A stretch of 46,979 nucleotides of DNA from CAYXDR01 sp046498185 (GCA_046498185.1 JAWOBE010000024.1:1-46979); one strand, 5' to 3'; shown: positions 24,132 through 33,192, counted from the first letter of the stretch. Program-made: numbers and translations. Notes: generated by a model not told the origin, from the letters alone.

Positions 24132-26618
24132 ATGTCTGTCGATAAATCTGCCCGAGAAGTGCCTGTTGAACAGATGCGGTGGCGGCTGGATCCGGCACGG
24201 CTGCCTTTTGAGACCACGGACGATCTGGAACCGCTTACTGAGATCGTAGGACAGGATCGCGGGGTCGAAGCTTTTCGATTCGGCGCCGGAATTCAAAGGC
24301 ACGGCTATAATATATTCGTGACCGGCATTTCTGGTACAGGGAGAATGGCCACCGCCCGCAAAATGCTCGAAGAACTGACTCAGGGGATCGAAACGGTGCC
24401 TGATGACCTGTGTTATGTAAATAATTTTAAAAAACCCGAGGCTCCCATCCTGCTGAAACTGCCCGGGGGAACCGGAGTTGCGTTCAAGAAGGCCGTCAAG
24501 GATTTTTTGGAACGCGTGAAAAAGGAGATTCCACAGATATTCGAAAGCCAGGAGTATATAAACCTGAAAAAAGAGATAATGGAATCTTACGAGGCTAAAG
24601 GAAAAAGCTTTTTCAAAAACCTGGACCAAAAAGTAAAAGAGGAAGGTTTTGCTCTTGTGGATGTTCAGGTCGGCCAGGTCAAAAGGCCCGAAGTCGTGCC
24701 TTTGATAGACGGGAACCCGACTCACATGGACCAGGTCGAAGAGATGGTCGAGAAGGGCCGCTTTCCGAAAGATGAATTCGAAGAGCTCAAAGAAAAGCAT
24801 GCAAAGTTGAGAGAGCAGATAGACCAGATCTTTCTCGAGCTTCGGGATCTCCAGAAAGGTGTTCAGGAAAAACTCGAAAAGATGGACCGGGTTACATTTC
24901 TTAAGAATGCCGAGGAGATCGCGGCTCCGGTGCGTGAAAATTTTCCCCAGGAAAAAGTGCAGGAATACCTTGAGGCCGTGATTGAAGACATGGCCGGCAA
25001 CCTTCAGATTTTCAAGCCCCAGCAGCAGACTATGCCCGGAATGCCAGGCTTAATGCCTGAAGGGGATCCGTTTCAGCCGTATAAGGTCAACCTTTTTGTG
25101 GACAACAGCGAAAGCAAGGGACCACCGGTTATTGTGGAGGCCTATCCGACCTACAGGAATATTTTCGGCAGCATCGAACGGATCGTAGACAGATCCGGAG
25201 TCTGGCGGACGGATTTCAGCAAGATAAAGGCTGGTTCTCTTGTGCGAGCCAACGGAGGATATCTGGTTTTCAACCTGCTGGACGCTGCGGTGGAGCCGGG
25301 GGTCTGGCAGGGGCTCAAGCGTGCGCTCAAGTCATCCCAACTGGAGATCCAGACTTACGATCCATTTTATCTTTTCACAACCAGCGGCTTGAAACCGGAG
25401 CCCATCGATCTGGATGTAAAGGTGGTTTTGATAGGAGATCCGCGCCTTTACCATCTGCTGCTCGTTTATGACGAGGATGTCAGAAAAATATTCAAGGTCA
25501 GGGCGGATTTCGACACCACGATGGACAGGACCGATGAAAGTGTCACCCAGATCGCCAGGTTTATTAAAAGGAAGGGGAAGGAGGAGAATTTTAAAGCCCT
25601 CGATCGCTACGCTGTTGCGAACTTGGCCGAAGAGGCGGTCCGGATGACCGGCAGGCAGGAGAAGATATCGACCAGTTTCCCTATGCTGGCTGACATTGTT
25701 CGCGAGGCCGAATTCTTTGCAAATGCCGACGATGCGGAGGTCATAAGTGGTGCCCACGTGGAAAAGGCTCTTGAAGCCAAGATTTACCGGTCGAACCTGG
25801 TGGAGGAGCAGATACAGGAAATGATCGACCGGGGCACGTTGCTGATCGATGTGAGCGGGAGTGCGGTCGGGCAGGTAAACGGTTTGGCCGTGTATTCCTT
25901 CGGAGACTACATGTTCGGTAAACCGTCGCGCATCACCGCTTCCACCTCAATGGGCCGTGCAGGGATCATCAATATAGAACGAGAGGCGGATCTTTCCGGA
26001 AACTCACACAGCAAAGGTGTATTAATCCTCGGCGGATATCTCCGGAAGAAATTCGCCCAGGACAAACCCCTGACCATGAGTGCGAGCATCGCGTTCGAGC
26101 AGTCCTACGGAGGTGTAGATGGAGACAGCGCGTCGTCGACCGAGATTTATGCATTGCTATCGAGCCTCTCCGGATTACCGATAAATCAATCCATTGCCGT
26201 CACCGGCTCCGTAAACCAGAACGGAGAAATTCAAGCGATCGGAGGTGTAAACCAGAAAATCGAGGGGTTTTATGCGTGCTGCAAGCGCCTGGGTCTTACC
26301 GGAGAACAGGGCGTCATTATCCCTGAAAGCAATCTTAAAGACCTGATGCTTCGCAAGGAAGTCCTTGACGCGGTGGAAAAAGGTGAATTCCACGTTTACT
26401 CCGTTTCCACGGCAGACCAGGGGATAGAGCTTCTCACCGGTGTCTCTGCAGGCGAGCGGGGGAAAAAAGGCTCATATCCTAAAGGAACGGTCAATTTTCT
26501 GACCGATAAAAAGCTCAGGGAACTGGCCCGGGGTCTTGCGAAATTCGGCAACGGCAAAGTTGGCGACGGTGAAAAGAAGACCGTGGCCAGGAAAAGTCGT
26601 GGAAAGAAAACCGCATGA
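24132..26618 (+). CDS. Lon-related ATP-dependent protease (AAA_32/Lon_C type)
   Basis: An 828-residue member of the bacterial Lon-like family distinct from classical LonA. An AAA-type region includes the nucleotide-binding loop VTGISGTGRMATARK, where the canonical lysine is Arg, as is common in this family. A coiled-coil insertion covers about residues 110-285, and the second ATPase half has RANGGYLVFNLLDAA. The C-terminal Lon protease domain keeps the Ser-Lys dyad: Ser666 in DGDSASSTE and Lys709 in GGVNQKIEGF. The lysine-rich C-terminus (about 800-828) looks disordered. The start follows a strong AGAAGGAGG site. It is a cytoplasmic quality-control protease by family; targets unknown. Confidence 0.9.
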   Translation: MSVDKSAREVPVEQMRWRLDPARLPFETTDDLEPLTEIVGQDRGVEAFRFGAGIQRHGYNIFVTGISGTGRMATARKMLEELTQGIETVPDDLCYVNNFKKPEAPILLKLPGGTGVAFKKAVKDFLERVKKEIPQIFESQEYINLKKEIMESYEAKGKSFFKNLDQKVKEEGFALVDVQVGQVKRPEVVPLIDGNPTHMDQVEEMVEKGRFPKDEFEELKEKHAKLREQIDQIFLELRDLQKGVQEKLEKMDRVTFLKNAEEIAAPVRENFPQEKVQEYLEAVIEDMAGNLQIFKPQQQTMPGMPGLMPEGDPFQPYKVNLFVDNSESKGPPVIVEAYPTYRNIFGSIERIVDRSGVWRTDFSKIKAGSLVRANGGYLVFNLLDAAVEPGVWQGLKRALKSSQLEIQTYDPFYLFTTSGLKPEPIDLDVKVVLIGDPRLYHLLLVYDEDVRKIFKVRADFDTTMDRTDESVTQIARFIKRKGKEENFKALDRYAVANLAEEAVRMTGRQEKISTSFPMLADIVREAEFFANADDAEVISGAHVEKALEAKIYRSNLVEEQIQEMIDRGTLLIDVSGSAVGQVNGLAVYSFGDYMFGKPSRITASTSMGRAGIINIEREADLSGNSHSKGVLILGGYLRKKFAQDKPLTMSASIAFEQSYGGVDGDSASSTEIYALLSSLSGLPINQSIAVTGSVNQNGEIQAIGGVNQKIEGFYACCKRLGLTGEQGVIIPESNLKDLMLRKEVLDAVEKGEFHVYSVSTADQGIELLTGVSAGERGKKGSYPKGTVNFLTDKKLRELARGLAKFGNGKVGDGEKKTVARKSRGKKTA

Positions 26619-27160
26619 CGCCCGAAGAAGACGGGCCGTTCGCCCGCACGATCACGGGGAGGATCGAGTGGGCGAGGAAAATGTTCCGCATCTATCGCGA
26701 CACACTTCGCGCGGACGGTGAAACCGGTCGTCTCGCCGTCGATTTCAATGACGCCCGCAGGGCCGCCCGGCGTGCGTCCGACTCGGCTGGTGTCAGCGCA
26801 CTCTGCCGAATGTGCGACAGGGAACAAGGCGGTTCATGTTGTGGCGCCGGCATCGAGCTGAAGTACGACGGGTGGATGCTGCTGGTTAACCTTGTTCTGG
26901 GCATTGAGCTTCCGGAAAGCAGGTCCAGGCCCGGGAGTTGTTTTTTCCTCGGAGAAAAAGGATGCATTCTTGCGGCGAGGGAAGTGCTTTGCATAAACTA
27001 CCTGTGCCGCAACGTAATGGAAAAGGTGCCTTTTTCAGAGATTCTTGCGCTCAGGGAGCTTGAAGGGCGGGAGATCGAAATCCTTTTCCGGCTGAACGAA
27101 CGGATCAAACGGGTTATCAATGACCGGATTTCTCCTGTCCCCCGAAGGGCGCCGTCGTAA
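26615..27160 (+). CDS. Uncharacterised cysteine-rich protein coupled to the Lon-related gene
   Basis: A 181-residue protein I cannot assign. Its ATG overlaps the Lon-related stop codon (ATGA), so it is probably translated with it. Eight cysteines cluster in the middle: CRMC, then SCCGAG, then SCFFLGEKGC, then LCINYLC. This resembles the spacing of zinc or Fe-S binding proteins of the YkgJ type (CxxC ... CC ... C ... C), without a confident match. The N-terminus is rich in Arg and Glu, and the C-terminus is a charged helix (LRELEGREIEILFRLNERIKRVIND). No signal peptide or membrane segment is seen. A metal- or redox-sensing role near a protease is only a suggestion. Confidence 0.75.
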   Translation: MTPEEDGPFARTITGRIEWARKMFRIYRDTLRADGETGRLAVDFNDARRAARRASDSAGVSALCRMCDREQGGSCCGAGIELKYDGWMLLVNLVLGIELPESRSRPGSCFFLGEKGCILAAREVLCINYLCRNVMEKVPFSEILALRELEGREIEILFRLNERIKRVINDRISPVPRRAPS

Positions 27161-27211
27161 CCACCTCCGCAAGCTGCAGTCTGGCAGCAGGAGCATTGAT
27201 AGGGGATCGTT

Positions 27212-28099
27212 TCAAAGGGCGGCTTCCAGGATAAGTGAAATCACGAGTAGAAAACCGAACACAATATCTAGATTGCCTGTGCGGGCGTCTGCGTCTTCGG
27301 GAACCCCGCTGCGCATTTCATTCAGGAGTCGCAATGCCAGGGGGACCGACAGGAAAACCAGCAGAGACCATGTAGTAAGAGGCCCTAAAAAAGCCATGAA
27401 AGCCACCGCCGCGTAAGCGAAAACCATCAACAGTAGATAAAGCGTGAGCGACGAGGTCACCCCGAGAAGGTTCGCCACCGTCTTGAAGCCTCGTCCGGTA
27501 TCATGCTCAATATCCCTCATATTGTTTGCCAGCAGAGTCTGCGCAACAAGTATTCCCAACGGAAGCGATACGATTACAGGCTCTATGTCGAGGCGCCCGG
27601 TTTGTACGAAATAGGCGCCTTCGACCATCAAAGGGCCCCATATCAGAAAGACCCCGAGTTCGCCGAAGGCCATGTATTTGTAACCGACCTGGGGTGCTGT
27701 GTATGCAACGGCTCCGAAGGCACCGAGAACGCCTATTACTAGAACCGGCCAGCCACAAATAAGAGTTAATGCGATTCCAAAGGTGCACCCAACGGCCAGA
27801 AACGCGAAAGCCGCATTGCGGACTCCCACCGGTGTGAGTTTCCCCTCAAGCAATGGATGAGGCCGGTATCTGGCTGTACCCGCTTGAAGGGTGTCGATGC
27901 CGCCCGTTACATCGAAATAGTCATTAAGAAGGTTCCCTCCTGCATGCATGAAAACGATTCCCAAAACGGTCAGCAGATAAAGAAAAGCCGAGAAATAACC
28001 GTCGGCAGAGGCGAGCACGGCGCCGACGGTCACCGAAATGACACTCATCGCGAAGGACCAGGGTCTGGCCGCTAGAAACCAGTATTTGAAATTGCTCAT
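27212..28099 (-). CDS. menA: UbiA-family prenyltransferase, MenA-like (dihydroxynaphthoate polyprenyltransferase)
   Basis: A 295-residue integral membrane prenyltransferase with about eight hydrophobic helices. The two Asp-rich motifs that bind the Mg-prenyl diphosphate are present: NLLNDYFDVTGGID (about residues 56-69) and NNMRDIEHDTGRG (about 190-202). The N-terminal ARPWSFAMSVISVTVGA is typical of MenA, which attaches a polyprenyl chain to 1,4-dihydroxy-2-naphthoate for menaquinone. It lies 20 bp after iorB, as the last gene of the ligase-iorA-iorB run. Other UbiA members (for example tocopherol or heme types) cannot be excluded by sequence reading alone. Confidence 0.82.
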   Translation of the reverse strand: MSNFKYWFLAARPWSFAMSVISVTVGAVLASADGYFSAFLYLLTVLGIVFMHAGGNLLNDYFDVTGGIDTLQAGTARYRPHPLLEGKLTPVGVRNAAFAFLAVGCTFGIALTLICGWPVLVIGVLGAFGAVAYTAPQVGYKYMAFGELGVFLIWGPLMVEGAYFVQTGRLDIEPVIVSLPLGILVAQTLLANNMRDIEHDTGRGFKTVANLLGVTSSLTLYLLLMVFAYAAVAFMAFLGPLTTWSLLVFLSVPLALRLLNEMRSGVPEDADARTGNLDIVFGFLLVISLILEAAL

Positions 28100-28119
28100 G
28101 ATAAAGGCTTCTTATCGCG

Positions 28120-28722
28120 TTATCCGGCTGATTTATCCTGGACGCTCGCAAAGCCGGCATCGAAGGCCGCAATGTTGGATTCCAGGTAAGCCTTTTTGGT
28201 CGAGGTCGAAATCACCTTCTTGACCGTTTCAGGGTCCAGCGGCGTGGTTCCCGACCCCACCAGGGCGCCAAGGAGCACCATGTTGACTGAGAGCGGGTTT
28301 CCCGCTTCCTCGGCGAGCTTGTTCGCATCCAGGGAAATAACGTTGGCAACCTTCGCTTGAAGGAGAAGAAGAATCGTTTCGACGGAGGGGTATTTCCCCT
28401 GGCCCACTGCTACTGTAAAAGGCGGAAGCGGGCGGGTGTTCGTTATGATTACAGACGTTTCGTTGCACTTATCGAGTGCACGAAGCGTTTCGAGGGGCTC
28501 GAATCCGATGAGAACATCGGCTTCCGCCCGAGAAACGATAGGGCTGGCTATTCCACCCAGCAGTACAGCCGATTCAACGATCCCGCCACGCTGGGCCATA
28601 CCGTGGATTTCGCTTACCACTGCGGGTATCCCTGCGGCAAGGGACGCTTCGCCGGTAAGACGGGAAGCAAGAAGATTGCCCTGCCCACCGACGCCGATAA
28701 ATACTAATCTTGATAATTTCAT
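28120..28722 (-). CDS. iorB: Indolepyruvate:ferredoxin oxidoreductase, beta subunit
   Basis: A 200-residue gamma-type domain of 2-oxoacid:ferredoxin oxidoreductases. Typical features are the N-terminal FIGVGGQGNLLASRL, EIHGMAQRGGIVESAVLLG, and ADVLIGFEPLETLRAL. With IorA it forms the complex that oxidatively decarboxylates aryl pyruvates (indolepyruvate, phenylpyruvate, hydroxyphenylpyruvate) to aryl-acetyl-CoA, reducing ferredoxin. The ATG at 28722 follows GGAGG and lies 12 bp after the iorA stop. Confidence 0.93.
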   Translation of the reverse strand: MKLSRLVFIGVGGQGNLLASRLTGEASLAAGIPAVVSEIHGMAQRGGIVESAVLLGGIASPIVSRAEADVLIGFEPLETLRALDKCNETSVIITNTRPLPPFTVAVGQGKYPSVETILLLLQAKVANVISLDANKLAEEAGNPLSVNMVLLGALVGSGTTPLDPETVKKVISTSTKKAYLESNIAAFDAGFASVQDKSAG

Positions 28723-28734
28723 GAAAACCTCCAG

Positions 28735-30585
28735 CTATTCCTTGACCGGCAGGATTGCATTTTCAGGACAAACCTGCGCACAAACCGCGCAGCCTATACA
28801 CGAAAGCTTGTTGATTTCGACCTGATCGCCGTCCAGATACATCGCGGGGCAGGCGAGCCTGTCTATGCAGAGCCGGTGGTTTTTACATTTGTCGTGATCG
28901 ACGGCGAACGGCTTCGCCTTTTTGAGCTGCCCGGTTGCTTTCGCGAACAAGGGGCAGAATTCCTGTGAAATGACCACCGAGATGCCGTCATATTTCATCG
29001 ATGCGGTTAGAGCCTCAATGGTTTTCTTGACCTTGTAAGGCTTGACGACGTGCACATCTTTTACACCGCATCCCCTGACCAGTTCTTCTATCGAGACGCG
29101 GGTCAACGGTATATTCAGGGCCTTCGAATCGACGCCCGGATGTGGCTGGTGGCCGGTCATGGCGGTGGTGCCGTTGTCCAGTATCACCAAGGTGAATTTG
29201 TGGTTGTTGTGCACCGCGTTAATGAGGCCGGTTATACCGGAGTGGAAGAAAGTCGAATCTCCTATGAAAGATACGACCTTTTGATCGGTCGCTTTTGAAA
29301 AGCCGCAGGATGTGCTTACCGAGGAACCCATGCAGATCACGAGGTCTCCCATCGAGAGGGGCGGTAGAAGCCCGAGGGTGTAACAGCCGATGTCCGTGGG
29401 ATTTATTGCATCCGGGCCGTAGACCTCCTTTACTGCATAAAGCGTGGCGCGATGGGGGCAGCCGGCGCAAAGGTTCGGGGGCCTGCCGGGAAGTTCCGGG
29501 ACATCGGAGGTATCGAGTGAACGTGGTGGTTCGTAGGAAATCCCTGCGAACTCTGCCACAGCCGCTCTCACCATCCCGGGATCATATTCGTACAGGCGGC
29601 TCAAAGAGCCGACGCCCTTTCCGCTTATCGGGACTGTCAAACCGGCCTCATGCGCCATGGCCCGCAGGTCGTTTTCCATCAGGGGTTCGAGTTCTTCAAC
29701 CACAAGTACTTTTTCAACGCTCTTTAAGAATTCCGTGCATAATTTTTTTGGCAGGGGCCATGAAAAACCAACGTTCAACAAGCGTACATCGTCCGCGATT
29801 TCGAGGTCCCGCACAGCATCGGCTACATAGCTGCAGCTGACGCCGTTTGCGACGATACCGAGCCTGCCGTTGCCGGTGGTCCTGGAAAGCCCCGATGATT
29901 CGGCTTCCCCGGCTGCCCTGTTGAATTTTTCGAGCAATTCCTTGTGGAGCTTCCGTGAAACCGACGGTACCGCCACGTAGTGAAAAGGATTCTTGACGAA
30001 TGTGGATTTCGCCTCGATCGGTCGCAGTTTTCCGAGTTGCACAGGCCCCCTGACGTGATTAAGCCTGGTAGTGGTTCGTAGGATGACCGGCAATTCCAGT
30101 TCTTCACTCAAATCGAACGCGAGGGCCGTGAAATCTTTCATCTCCTGGGCGTTTGCCGGTTCAAGCATGGGAAGCGAAGCCAGCCTCGCATAATAACGAT
30201 TGTCCTGTTCGTTCTGACTCGAAAACAGCGATGGATCATCGGCGCTTATGATGACCATCCCGGCTTTGACCCCAAGATAGGCAAGGGTCATCAATGGGTC
30301 AGCCGCCACGTTCAAGCCTACGTGCTTCATCGTTACCATTGTCCGCACGCCGCTTATGGCAGCTGCGGCGGCCACCTCCATGGCGACCTTTTCATTGGTG
30401 GAGTATTCGAAATAGAGAGGAGTCTCCCTGCTCAATTGGAAGAACTGCTCCGGTATCTCGGAGGATGGGGTCCCGGGGTAACAGGTTGCGAAAGCCAGGC
30501 CGGCCTCTAGCGCCCCTCTCGCGATGGCTTCGTTGCCCAGCAGCAGAAGCTCTTTGCCGGGCGAGTCGATCAGAAGTTTATGCAT
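28735..30585 (-). CDS. iorA: Indolepyruvate:ferredoxin oxidoreductase, alpha subunit
   Basis: A 616-residue subunit carrying the pyrimidine-binding domain (LLLGNEAIARGALEAGLAFATCYPGTPSSEI), the thiamine-diphosphate domain (ICMGSSVSTSCGFSKA ... GDSTFFHSGITGLINAVHNN) and a C-terminal ferredoxin-like domain. The second Fe-S motif is complete (CIGCAVCAQVCPENAI). The first reads C-KNH-R-L-C-IDRLA-CP, with His570 where a second cysteine is expected between Cys567 and Cys573. The frame opens at 30624, but the ATG at 30585 follows a GGGGG site and matches the usual start (MHKLLIDSPGKELLLLGNEA). It is 51 bp after the acyl-CoA ligase gene and 12 bp before iorB. Confidence 0.94.
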   Translation of the reverse strand: MHKLLIDSPGKELLLLGNEAIARGALEAGLAFATCYPGTPSSEIPEQFFQLSRETPLYFEYSTNEKVAMEVAAAAAISGVRTMVTMKHVGLNVAADPLMTLAYLGVKAGMVIISADDPSLFSSQNEQDNRYYARLASLPMLEPANAQEMKDFTALAFDLSEELELPVILRTTTRLNHVRGPVQLGKLRPIEAKSTFVKNPFHYVAVPSVSRKLHKELLEKFNRAAGEAESSGLSRTTGNGRLGIVANGVSCSYVADAVRDLEIADDVRLLNVGFSWPLPKKLCTEFLKSVEKVLVVEELEPLMENDLRAMAHEAGLTVPISGKGVGSLSRLYEYDPGMVRAAVAEFAGISYEPPRSLDTSDVPELPGRPPNLCAGCPHRATLYAVKEVYGPDAINPTDIGCYTLGLLPPLSMGDLVICMGSSVSTSCGFSKATDQKVVSFIGDSTFFHSGITGLINAVHNNHKFTLVILDNGTTAMTGHQPHPGVDSKALNIPLTRVSIEELVRGCGVKDVHVVKPYKVKKTIEALTASMKYDGISVVISQEFCPLFAKATGQLKKAKPFAVDHDKCKNHRLCIDRLACPAMYLDGDQVEINKLSCIGCAVCAQVCPENAILPVKE

Positions 30586-30636
30586 ATATACCCCCATGAT
30601 GAAAAATAAATTTGAAAAGGGCATTTATTCCAGCCC

Positions 30637-32217
30637 TCAAGAGGTCAATGCCCCAGGAATGCCAACCGGCCCCCCATACTTTTTTCTTAGCTTCGGTTTC
30701 TCTATCTTGCCGGTGGGATTTCTAGGGACCTCACCGAAGAAGATTTTCCTCGGGCGCTTGTAGCGCGGAATACCTTCGCAGTATTCCAATGCTTCATGCT
30801 CGTCCATGGACATCCCGGCCTTTACTTGAATCACGGCGCCGACGATTTCTCCGAGCCGTTCATCCGGAATCCCTATAACCGCCGCATCGTGAACTTTAAA
30901 ATTATCCATCAGGAAGTCTTCTATTTCAACAGGAAATACATTTTCACCTCCACAGATGATCAGGTCTTTCTTCCTGTCCACGAGCCAGAGGAAACCGTCT
31001 TCATCGACTCTTGCCATATCGCCGGTTAACAACCAGCCGTCTTTTAAAGACGCTTTCGTCGCTTCCGGGTTCCTGTAATATTCCTTCATGACGCCAGGGC
31101 CCTTTATCATCAGTTCCCCTACATCGCCCGGTTTTACGCTGTTGTGCATTTCGTCCACGATCTTGAACTCCCAGTCGAAACCGGGCACCCCTATAGCGCC
31201 GACCTTGTGTATATTTTCGATACCCAGGTGAACACATCCGGGGCCCGTTGATTCACTCAATCCGTAATTGGTATCGTACTGGTGGCCGGGGAAGATCTTC
31301 TTCCATTTCCGTATCAAACCTGGTGGAACCGGTTGCGCGCCGATATGCATCAGCCGCCACTGCTCGAGGTTGTAGCCTTCGATCCTGATGGAACCGTTTT
31401 CGATCGCTACGAGGATGTCCTGGGCCCAGGGTACAAGCAGCCAGACGATCGTCACCTTTTCTTCGCTTACCGCCTGGAGAATCCACTCCGGCTTGATGCC
31501 CTTGAGAATGACCGCTTTGGCGCCGACGATGAAATTGCCGAACCAGTGCATCTTGGCGCCCGTGTGATACAAGGGCGGGATGCACAGGAAGTTGTCTTCG
31601 TGCGTTTGGTTGTGGTGGCGGTTTTCGACTATACACGCAGCTTCCAGGTTGCGGTGCGTCAGCAGGATGGGTTTTGGGGTGCCGGTGGTGCCGGATGTGA
31701 AATATAACGCCGCCTCATCCAGGAGGGTCAGCGGGACCAGGGGGTCTTCGGAAGAGCTTTCGGCCAGGAGATCTTGGTAGTGTTCGGCGTAGGCGGGTGT
31801 ATTCTCGCGCGGTCCTGTGAAGATGAAATGTTTGATCATCTCCAGGTCTGATTTTATAGTATCGATGCGGTCGATGAATTCCTCGCCGAATATCAGCACT
31901 TCAGCTTCGGCTATCCGGGTACAGTAAAGAATATCTTCGGCGGTGAATCTGAAATTCAGCGGGACCGCCCAAGCCCCGCTTTTGAGTATACCGAAGTAAG
32001 CCGGGAGCCATTCGAGGCAGTTCATCATCAGATGGACGACTTTGCCTCCTTTTCGTACACCCCTGGCGGCAAGGGCATTGGCCAGCCGGTTGGCGTTTCC
32101 TTCGAACTCCCGCCAGCTCATTTCAGCCCTTCGGTTCTGTGAAGGGTCTCTTTCCACCAAGGCGACTTGGTCGCTATACATCCGGGCATTTCGGGCGAGT
32201 ATTTCGGTGATAATCAT
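30637..32217 (-). CDS. AMP-forming acyl-CoA synthetase/ligase
   Basis: A 526-residue adenylate-forming enzyme (acid + ATP + CoA to acyl-CoA + AMP + PPi). Core motifs are intact: the P-loop YFTSGTTGTPKPILLTHRN, NYGLSESTGPG, the hinge GDMARVDEDGFLWLVDRKKDLIICGGENVFPVEIE, and the catalytic-lysine region PRNPTGKIEKPKLRKKY. A TTG/ATG-extended frame reaches 32280; the ATG at 32217 with AGAGG upstream gives the usual length. Its position ahead of iorA-iorB suggests aryl-acetate or another amino-acid-derived acid as substrate, but the binding pocket was not analysed. A near-consensus promoter lies upstream at 32366-32394. Confidence 0.88.
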   Translation of the reverse strand: MIITEILARNARMYSDQVALVERDPSQNRRAEMSWREFEGNANRLANALAARGVRKGGKVVHLMMNCLEWLPAYFGILKSGAWAVPLNFRFTAEDILYCTRIAEAEVLIFGEEFIDRIDTIKSDLEMIKHFIFTGPRENTPAYAEHYQDLLAESSSEDPLVPLTLLDEAALYFTSGTTGTPKPILLTHRNLEAACIVENRHHNQTHEDNFLCIPPLYHTGAKMHWFGNFIVGAKAVILKGIKPEWILQAVSEEKVTIVWLLVPWAQDILVAIENGSIRIEGYNLEQWRLMHIGAQPVPPGLIRKWKKIFPGHQYDTNYGLSESTGPGCVHLGIENIHKVGAIGVPGFDWEFKIVDEMHNSVKPGDVGELMIKGPGVMKEYYRNPEATKASLKDGWLLTGDMARVDEDGFLWLVDRKKDLIICGGENVFPVEIEDFLMDNFKVHDAAVIGIPDERLGEIVGAVIQVKAGMSMDEHEALEYCEGIPRYKRPRKIFFGEVPRNPTGKIEKPKLRKKYGGPVGIPGALTS

Positions 32218-32365
32218 GACGGACCTCTCAGAAAAGGTTTTAGGTTCGCCCCGGTGAGACGTCTGAAAACTTCCGCGCAATCAAGTGCTGCGGGCATGAA
32301 CTCTTTCTTTGAAAGGGAGCCGTTTTGCGCCAGGCAGGCACAAGCTATAATCTAGCTATAAAATA

Positions 32366-32394
32366 ACTATAAGCGAGAAAAAACGGCGTGTCAA
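32366..32394 (-). promoter_or_regulatory. Near-consensus promoter of the acyl-CoA ligase-iorAB operon
   Basis: Read on the minus strand: TTGACA, 17 bases, TATAGT. The predicted start is near 32359, giving a leader of about 140 bases. The hexamer CTATAA (plus strand) occurs at 32345, 32356 and 32367, that is every 11 bases; the last copy forms part of the -10 box and the others cover the start and early leader, as an operator would. Confidence 0.7.
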
Positions 32395-32482
32395 TCTGAT
32401 ATTTAAAACCTTTAATTCTTTGTCTAACTCCTGGACCTTATCTGAAAGGCACCAAAATATTTTACATTGGATTCTGTTAAAC

Positions 32483-33160
32483 TCAGAGATAGGTTTTTAC
32501 AATCGGTTCGAATGAAGATCCATGGAAATCCTTTATAAAGTCCGCCGCCAGATCCGCAGCCCGGCTTTCGTCACCCGCGAGTCTGTAAAGCCGGACCAGC
32601 GTTGAAAGGGCGGTTTCTCTGAACCGGTTGCTCGAATCGCCGGCTATCGGCTCAAGCAAGGCGATAGCTTTGGCAATTTCTCCACTTGCTTCATGGCACG
32701 CTGCCATGCCGAGTGAACTCAATGTCGCAAAGACGTCTTCATCATTTTGTTCTTCTTTAAAATTCAGATACAGGCGCAGTGCTTCGTCGTACTTTCCGTC
32801 TATGAAATTCAAAAAAGCCAGCTGGGGGAGTGCCAAATCAGCCACCTTCGACATCGCGTTATTTTCTACGACATCGGCAAACAGGCGTTGAACTTCGGAA
32901 AGCTTTTCGGCTTCCATTTCGGGTCCGAGTTGTTCTGCCATGGCCGAATACGCGGTATTATAGGCTTCTTGGCCTTTTTTGTTAATATGACGGTAAAAAG
33001 CTGTGGTTGAGAGGAATACTATTGCTATTGCGGCGACTACAATTCCTGCGATTTTAAGCTCGCGCGTGTGGCTGTTGAAGAATGAGAGCATTCTTGACGA
33101 AAAGCTTAGAAATTCGTCTTCTGATTTGAGCAGGTCTTTTCTGGTGGTTTTTTTTGGCAT
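32483..33160 (-). CDS. Membrane-anchored tetratricopeptide-repeat protein (YfgM-like)
   Basis: A 225-residue protein with a charged N-terminus, one membrane helix (about residues 36-58, KIAGIVVAAIAIVFLSTTAFY) and a helical-repeat domain (about 75-225) of TPR type, for example AFLNFIDGKYDEALRLYLNF and ALSTLVRLYRLAGDESRAADLAADFI. The layout matches YfgM-like proteins, which project from the inner membrane and work with the Sec translocon or periplasmic chaperones. No BamB or Sec gene is adjacent, so the assignment is by architecture only. The gene is followed by a 265-bp gap carrying its own promoter for the ligase operon, so it is probably a separate unit. Confidence 0.75.
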   Translation of the reverse strand: MPKKTTRKDLLKSEDEFLSFSSRMLSFFNSHTRELKIAGIVVAAIAIVFLSTTAFYRHINKKGQEAYNTAYSAMAEQLGPEMEAEKLSEVQRLFADVVENNAMSKVADLALPQLAFLNFIDGKYDEALRLYLNFKEEQNDEDVFATLSSLGMAACHEASGEIAKAIALLEPIAGDSSNRFRETALSTLVRLYRLAGDESRAADLAADFIKDFHGSSFEPIVKTYL

Positions 33161-33192
33161 CGACCGGCCGGCTCCTTCCTGTCGTCAAGTTT

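Noticed and set aside
23826..24800. A 324-codon minus-strand open frame opposite hsp20 and the Lon-related gene
   Set aside because: It is antisense to clearly conserved coding sequence, and the Phe-rich product is typical of a shadow of charged coiled-coil codons.
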